DNA of 64,000 nt from Anaeromyxobacter sp. Fw109-5 (lineage in GTDB: Bacteria; Myxococcota; Myxococcia; Myxococcales; Anaeromyxobacteraceae). The notes under the pieces are model-generated. The model saw only the letters and a list, made by a program, of their open reading frames with translations, was not told where the DNA came from and made no database searches. The position numbers and the translations under genes are program-made. The stretch lies in assembly GCF_000017505.1 (NCBI RefSeq), contig NC_009675.1, forward strand, positions 4,964,501 to 5,028,500, read 5' to 3'. Below are positions 59,352 through 64,000 of the stretch, in pieces; the stretch's first letter is position 1, and each line of letters opens with the position of its first letter.

Positions 59352-59975
59352 GTGGAGAGCCCCGCCGACTTCCTCGCCCGCTGGCAGTACGCCGGCCTGT
59401 TCGCGGTGATCCTCGTGGAGGAGGCCGGCGTCCCGCTGCCGCTGCCGGGCGACCTGTTCATCGCCGCGATGGGGTTCCTCGCCCACGCCGGCCGCGCCTC
59501 CTTCGCGCCGACCGCCGCGGTCGTCACCCTCGCCACCGTGCTGGGCGCGGGGCTGCTGTACCTCCTCTCGCGCCACGCAGGGCGCCCCCTCGTCGTGCGC
59601 GTCGCGCGCCGGCTCGGGTACACGCCCGATCGCGAGGCCCGCCTCGAGGGGTGGCTCGCCCGGCGAGGCGCCCGCGCCGTGGTGGTCGGCCGGCTCGTCC
59701 CCGGGCTCCGCATCGTGATGACCGTCGTCGCCGGCGCGCTGCGGCTCCGCCAGGCGACCTTCGCGCTCGGCACCCTCGTGGCGGGGCTCATCTGGGCGAC
59801 CCTCTACTTCTGGATCGGCTGGGCCGCCGCGGCCGGTTACGAGCGGGTCGCCGGCTCGGGCGCGCTGGCCGCCACCTGGCCCACCGCCCTGGCGCTCGCG
59901 GCGGGGGGCGCCGCGCTCTTCGCGTGGCGGAGGCGCGGCCCGCGTTCGCCTCGGGCGACGTCCCCCGAGGCTTGA
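59352..59975 (+). CDS. DedA/VTT-family membrane protein
   Basis: A 207-residue inner-membrane protein of the DedA (SNARE-associated/VTT) family, thought to move lipids such as undecaprenyl phosphate across the membrane. The marks are FAVILVEEAGVPLPLPGDLFIAAMGFLA near residue 17 and ARRGARAVVVGRLVPGLRIVMTVVAGALRL near 105, with the conserved R-x3-P-G-x-R region. There are about five or six helices. GTG at 59352 has no ribosome site. It is divergent from the ferritin gene; the two outermost start codons are only 14 bases apart. Confidence 0.88.
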   Translation: MESPADFLARWQYAGLFAVILVEEAGVPLPLPGDLFIAAMGFLAHAGRASFAPTAAVVTLATVLGAGLLYLLSRHAGRPLVVRVARRLGYTPDREARLEGWLARRGARAVVVGRLVPGLRIVMTVVAGALRLRQATFALGTLVAGLIWATLYFWIGWAAAAGYERVAGSGALAATWPTALALAAGGAALFAWRRRGPRSPRATSPEA

Positions 59976-60094
59976 GCCGCGGCCGGCTCGCCCCCCTCGA
60001 GCGGCGCGACGTCGAGCGTCGCCCCCCGGCTTGCGCGATCGCGCCCCCCGTCGGTCGTGCCCTCGCCGCAGGTGATGGTGCTCCCTACGTTCCA

Positions 60095-60478
60095 GTGGTG
60101 GACGAAGGCACCGTCATCCGCAGGATCCTGCTCGTCGAGGACGACGCGGGTATGCGTGAAGCCATCCGGGCGCTGCTCGAGCGAGCGGGCTTCTCGGTGG
60201 CGATCGCGCGGGACGGCGCCGAGGCGTGGGAGCTGCTCTCGCGCGGGCCGCGCCCCGTGGCGATCCTCGCCGATCTCTACACGCCGCGCATGACGGGGCA
60301 CGACCTCGTCGCGCGCATCCGCCGCACGCCCCGGCTCGCGCGCGTACCCATCATCGCCATGACGAGCGAGCGGGCGTCGAAGACGCGGCCCGCGGCGGAG
60401 GCTTTTTTGGAGAAGCCGTTCTCGCGCGAGCAGCTCGAGTGGGCGTTGCAGCGCGTCGGAGCGGCGGGGCTCGCCTGA
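60095..60478 (+). CDS. Single-domain response regulator
   Basis: A 127-residue CheY-like receiver. LLVEDDAGM, phospho-Asp in AILADLYTPRMTG, Thr in IAMTSE and Lys in AFLEKPFS are all present. GTG at 60095 or 60098 is the start; the frame upstream is inside the DedA tail region and unsupported. No output domain and no adjacent kinase. It lies 119 bases after DedA and is convergent with the exporter gene, six bases apart. The AEAFLEKPF stretch is encoded by an unusual TTTTTT-containing run for this GC-rich DNA. Confidence 0.85.
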   Translation: MVDEGTVIRRILLVEDDAGMREAIRALLERAGFSVAIARDGAEAWELLSRGPRPVAILADLYTPRMTGHDLVARIRRTPRLARVPIIAMTSERASKTRPAAEAFLEKPFSREQLEWALQRVGAAGLA

Positions 60479-60484
60479 GCCCTC

Positions 60485-63022
60485 TCAGCGCACCGCCCTC
60501 AGCTCCACGTCGCCCTCCTCGCGCTCCGCGGGACCGCCGTTCGCGCCCGGGCCCTCCCGCCGGCGCTGCTCCCTCCAGCGGAGCACGCTGGGGAGCGCGA
60601 GGAGCGCCGTCGCGAGGCAGGCGAGCTCGCCGATGACGGCGAGCAGGCCGAACGAGAAGAGCGCCTGGTTGCGAGCCACGAGCAGGGACGCGTAGCCGAT
60701 GACCGTCGTCACGGAGCAGAGCGCCACGGCGCCGCCGGTCGTCCGCAGGGTGTCCGAGATGGAGCGCGCGTGGTCGAGGCGGCGCCGCTGGAACACGTTC
60801 GTGGCGTAGTCCACGCCGATGCCGAAGGTGATCGGCAGGGCGATGAAGTTCAACATGTTGAGCCGCAGCTCGAACGCGCCCGCGAGGCCCGCGAACCAGA
60901 GCACGCCGAGACCGAGCGCGGCGAGCACCCAGCCCGCGTCGGCGAGGGACCGCACCGACCGCTTGCCCGCGCCGAAGGCGACGAGCACCAGCACGACGAC
61001 CCCCGCGAGCGAGAGGAGCGTGGCCCGCGGCCCGTCCGCCTGGATCGCGTAGAGCACGTCCGAGAAGACCATGAGCGAGCTCGCGATCGGAGCGTCGGCC
61101 GGCAGGTCGAGCCCGCGGAGCTCCTCGGTGAAGCGCAGCACGTCCCGGCCGTTCCACACGTCGATCCTCCCCGACGGGTAGACGAGCACCGGCGTCCCCA
61201 CCCGCCCGTCCGTCTCGGTGAGCTGTCGGCGGAGCTCCTCGGGCAGGTCCGCCGCCGCGAACGGCCGCAGGTCCTCGGGCGGGAGCACGGCCTCGACTGC
61301 CATCCGCCGGTCGGGCGGCAGGAACGACAGGTTCTCCCGCGTGGCGAGCGCGCGGATCTCGCGGACGATCGGGAGCTTCTCCTCCTGCCCGGCGGGCACG
61401 AACGCCTCGACCGAGACCACCGAGCCGATGGTGCTCCCCGGGGTGGCGCGGCGGTGCGCCTCGATGCGGCGCGCCAGCTCGCGCGCCTGCGCCTCGTCCC
61501 GGGCGAGCAGCGCGGTCGGGGTGAGGTGCTCGCCGAAGAGATCGTCCACGCGCGCGTCCCACCAGCCCGGGCCCCCCGGAGCGAGGGCGGAGACGTCGCG
61601 CAGGTTCCGGAAGTCGTACTCGAGCGCGTCGTCCGCGAAGTGCGCGACGGCCCCGACCGACGCGACCGACACGGCGAGCGCGACCACCGTCGTGAGGCGT
61701 GGAAACCGCTCGACGACGTGCGAGAGCGCGAGGGTGAAGAGCGGTCGCGAGGGACGCTGCCCCTCGCGGGGAATGGGCGAGCGCCGCTCCCAGGCGAGCA
61801 CGAGCGGCGGCGTCATGACGTACGAGAACAGCCACGAGAGCGCCATGCCCAGCCCGCCGATCAGGCCGAACTGGTTGAAGCCGCGGAAGTCGGTGGAGAG
61901 GAGGGAGGCGTAGGCGACGCCCGCGGCGAGCGCGGCGGTGAGCGTCGCGAGCCAGGTCGCGCCGACGGCCGTCTGCATGGCCGGGATGGGCCCCGCCCCG
62001 CGCCGCCGCTCCTCGAGGTAGCGCGCGAAGAGGATGAGCCCGACGTTGATCCCGTTGCCGACGACGATCGAGCCGAGGAAGGCGGTGTTGGAGTTGAGGT
62101 GCCCCACCACCAGCTCGGCGATCCCGAACGTCGCGAACGTGCCGGCGAGCAGCGGGATGCCGACGAGCGGCACCGACTTCCACGTACGGTTGTAGATCGC
62201 GACGGAGGCGGCGACGGAGAGGATGACGAGGATCGTCGCCCAGACGAGGTCCTCCGCGAGCGCGTCGTGCTCCATCACCGTGGAGGTGACGTAGCCGCCG
62301 TAGGCCACCTCCAGCGTGGGCGCGTACTTCTTCGGGTCGAGCGCCTTCACCGTCTCGCGGACGACCCGGTCGAGCGCGGCCACCTTGCCGTAGTCGCCGG
62401 GGGTCGAGCCCAGCCGGACGATCATGGCGAGGATCGTCATCTTCTCGCCGGGCTTGCCGGGGACCGGAACGTCACCCATCGTGTAACCATCGCGGAAGCG
62501 CCCGATCAGCTCCTTGCGCTCTCCCCCCAGGCGCGCGATGAGCCCCTCGACGTCCGGCGCGGCGCCGTTCGCGGCGCCCGCCTCGTTCGCGCGCTCCCAG
62601 GCGATCCGCGCGGCGAGCGCGTCTCGCAGCTCCTCCAGCTCGGCCTTCTCCGGGAAGAGCAGCAGCCGCGGCCGGTAGAAGTCGACGATCTCGCCGACCC
62701 GGTACTCCACCCAGCGGACGAGCTCCTCGGGCGCCTCGTCCAGCTTCTCGGCGAGATCGTCCGCGAAGAGCTGCATCGTCAGGGGATCGGCGCCGGACAG
62801 GATCACGGTCTGCTCGGCGAACCCGCCCACCCGAGCGGTCACGTGCTCGAGGTCCACCGCGCTCTTGCTCGACTCGGGCAGGAGCTCGGCGAGGTCCGGG
62901 CGCAGGTCGGTGTAGAGCCGCACCGTCCCGACCGACCCCGCGACCGCGACGGCGGCGCAGGCGGCGAGGATGGCGGTGCGGTGGCGGTCCGCGAAGCGGA
63001 CCCAGCGCTCGGACGGTCGCAT
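60485..63022 (-). CDS. MMPL/RND-superfamily exporter (HpnN-like)
   Basis: An 845-residue inner-membrane protein with two repeats of six helices and two periplasmic domains. It belongs to the MMPL/RND group that exports lipids; HpnN carries hopanoids in other bacteria. The first repeat has LYTDLRPDLAELLPESSKSAVDLEHV and a helix-4 region VVGNGINVGLILFARYLEERR. The second has IALPITFGIGVDYATNVFQRR. The canonical Asp of the G-x-D motif is present only in the second half; the first has Asn. The C-terminal 40 residues are charged. The ATG at 63022 precedes RHRTAILAACAAVAV. An AT-richer patch at 63075-63110 may hold its promoter. Confidence 0.88.
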   Translation of the reverse strand: MRPSERWVRFADRHRTAILAACAAVAVAGSVGTVRLYTDLRPDLAELLPESSKSAVDLEHVTARVGGFAEQTVILSGADPLTMQLFADDLAEKLDEAPEELVRWVEYRVGEIVDFYRPRLLLFPEKAELEELRDALAARIAWERANEAGAANGAAPDVEGLIARLGGERKELIGRFRDGYTMGDVPVPGKPGEKMTILAMIVRLGSTPGDYGKVAALDRVVRETVKALDPKKYAPTLEVAYGGYVTSTVMEHDALAEDLVWATILVILSVAASVAIYNRTWKSVPLVGIPLLAGTFATFGIAELVVGHLNSNTAFLGSIVVGNGINVGLILFARYLEERRRGAGPIPAMQTAVGATWLATLTAALAAGVAYASLLSTDFRGFNQFGLIGGLGMALSWLFSYVMTPPLVLAWERRSPIPREGQRPSRPLFTLALSHVVERFPRLTTVVALAVSVASVGAVAHFADDALEYDFRNLRDVSALAPGGPGWWDARVDDLFGEHLTPTALLARDEAQARELARRIEAHRRATPGSTIGSVVSVEAFVPAGQEEKLPIVREIRALATRENLSFLPPDRRMAVEAVLPPEDLRPFAAADLPEELRRQLTETDGRVGTPVLVYPSGRIDVWNGRDVLRFTEELRGLDLPADAPIASSLMVFSDVLYAIQADGPRATLLSLAGVVVLVLVAFGAGKRSVRSLADAGWVLAALGLGVLWFAGLAGAFELRLNMLNFIALPITFGIGVDYATNVFQRRRLDHARSISDTLRTTGGAVALCSVTTVIGYASLLVARNQALFSFGLLAVIGELACLATALLALPSVLRWREQRRREGPGANGGPAEREEGDVELRAVR

Positions 63023-63144
63023 GGTCGGTTGGGTTCCCTCTCCCCCGGCGTCGAGGAATCGGCGCGCCAGGGGGCAGCGTCTTTTACCGCATTTCACCCC
63101 CCTTTGATTCCGGAAGGCCCCTCGGGATTCACGCGGCCGGCCGC

Positions 63145-63819
63145 TCACCCGTGCGAATCGCCGCCTTCCTCCGCCCGGAGGGTCGCGAGCCTCGCCTCCC
63201 CACGCTCCAGCACGAGGTAGGAGAGCGCCGCCGGGGAGAGCCCACCGGCGTTGGCGTAGGGATCGCCTGCGGCGAGGTGCGCCACGTGCACGTGGCCGAA
63301 CACCCCCAGGTCGCAGCCCTCGCGCGCGACGAGCGCGAGGCAGCGCCGCCGGAAGGCCGCCAGCATGCGCTCGCCGGCGAGACCCCACGCCGCCGCCTCC
63401 ACCGCGCGCGCAGCGCCGCGGACGGCGGCGAGGCGGCCGAAGCGGCGGGAGATGGCGTCACCGAGCTGCCCTGCAGGCGAGCGGCCGATCGGATCGACGA
63501 GGTGCCCGTGCGTCACCAGCACCCGCCCCGCGCCCGGGACGGTGAGGACGAGCTGGGGCGGACCCGCCGCGGGATCGTGGTTGCCCGCCGTGCGGGCGAG
63601 CCGTCCCGCCCGGACGAGCGCGGCCATCGCCTCCCCGACCTCGGGGTGCGCCGCCTCCGCCCGCGCCTCGCCGGCGAACAGCGCGTCGTGCACGTCTCCG
63701 TTCAGGATGACCTGCACGCCGGCCTCGAGCGCCCGCGCCAGGAACGCGCGCGCGAGCCGGCCGTGGACGGCAGGGCTCTCGGGCGAGAGGTGCCAGTCGC
63801 TCGCGATCCAGATCGTCAC
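63145..63819 (-). CDS. Calcineurin-like metallophosphoesterase
   Basis: A 224-residue cytoplasmic or peripheral phosphoesterase. All metal motifs are visible: SDWHLS (near 7), NGDVHD (near 40), AGNHDP (near 78), THGHLVD (near 103) and FGHVHVAHLA (near 175). The compact size and VQVILNGDVHDALF resemble UDP-2,3-diacylglucosamine hydrolase-type enzymes of lipid A synthesis, but the match is not specific. GTG at 63819 overlaps the stop of the preceding gene (GTGA), so the two are coupled. It is upstream of the exporter on the same strand with 122 bases between. Confidence 0.87.
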   Translation of the reverse strand: MTIWIASDWHLSPESPAVHGRLARAFLARALEAGVQVILNGDVHDALFAGEARAEAAHPEVGEAMAALVRAGRLARTAGNHDPAAGPPQLVLTVPGAGRVLVTHGHLVDPIGRSPAGQLGDAISRRFGRLAAVRGAARAVEAAAWGLAGERMLAAFRRRCLALVAREGCDLGVFGHVHVAHLAAGDPYANAGGLSPAALSYLVLERGEARLATLRAEEGGDSHG

Positions 63820-64000
63820 GGCGCCTGCGCCCTCCCCAGGCGCGAGCGGAGCTCGTCGTAGAGCGCCTGCGTGCGCTCGCGCGCGAGGGCATGGATGGAG
63901 CCCACGAGCGCCATGTCGCGGCCGCGACCCGGCGCGCGCTCCACCGCGATGCGGTCGCCGAGCGCAGCGTGGAGCCGGACCGGGAGCGGGAGCGGCGACC
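63816..64000 (-). CDS. Partial protein, C-terminal end only
   Basis: Only the last 61 residues lie in the window. They read PLPVRLHAALGDRI, then VERAPGRGRDMALVGSIHALARE and TQALYDELRSRLGRA. The beta strand followed by a long helix is like the C-terminal end of PlsC-type acyltransferases, but this cannot be settled from the fragment. The TGA overlaps the GTG of the metallophosphoesterase gene, so the two are translationally coupled. Confidence 0.6.
   Translation of the reverse strand, partial: SPLPLPVRLHAALGDRIAVERAPGRGRDMALVGSIHALARERTQALYDELRSRLGRAQAP

Overview
The window is about 73% GC, has very strong G/C bias at third codon positions, and is rich in two-component systems, sigma-54 activators, lipoproteins with odd domain mixes, copper efflux genes, a small encapsulin operon and an NnrS-type protein. 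This suggests a soil or sediment deltaproteobacterial/Myxococcota chromosome, most like Anaeromyxobacter. That assignment is inference from gene content and composition; no rRNA or tRNA gene is visible to confirm it. No prophage, insertion sequence or CRISPR array was recognised.

Layout. 1-3.3 kb: end of a CstA transporter, a DUF4382 lipoprotein and a membrane protein. 3.5-9.4 kb: a leftward operon osmC / flavin monooxygenase / FAD oxidoreductase / MaoC hydratase, divergent from a GAF-PAS-AAA-Fis sigma-54 activator. The gap between them holds a -24/-12 promoter and two abutting palindromes. 9.4-15.3 kb: DUF6544 protein, amino-acid permease, aminotransferase, a collagen-like protein and small membrane proteins. 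15.4-21 kb: a multi-PAS histidine kinase facing a second kinase/receiver pair whose key residues are degenerate. 21-27 kb: a six-FN3 lipoprotein, DUF456 protein, TonB-dependent receptor and EAL protein. 26.9-41.6 kb: an NtrC-type two-component system, a TonB-like protein and a copper block (repeat-bearing secreted peptide, cupredoxin, CusCBA-type efflux, CopB, CopA multicopper oxidase). 41.8-58 kb: RsmB-like methyltransferase, IlvD, Nudix hydrolase, secreted metalloproteases with HEAT and Sel1 companions, a receiver, M64 peptidase, NnrS, acyl-CoA dehydrogenase, a GcvH-like membrane protein and a YiiX-like protein. 58-64 kb: encapsulin with encapsulated ferritin, DedA, a receiver, an MMPL/RND exporter, a metallophosphoesterase and a cut gene.

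Main point of interest. Four copper-block transcription units (DDTxYP peptide, cupredoxin, cusC, copA) each have a sigma-54-like -24/-12 element upstream in the right orientation. Three of these also carry a 17-bp GTRAC-N7-NTCAC palindrome centred about 100-115 bp upstream of the predicted start. With an NtrC-type activator and its kinase beside them, this looks like a sigma-54-dependent copper regulon. The osmC operon shows the same architecture with a different palindrome and its own adjacent activator.

Limits. Start codons are often ambiguous in this GC-rich DNA. Functions are family-level. Promoters and palindromes were found by eye, and transcription start positions are inferred from the -12 element.
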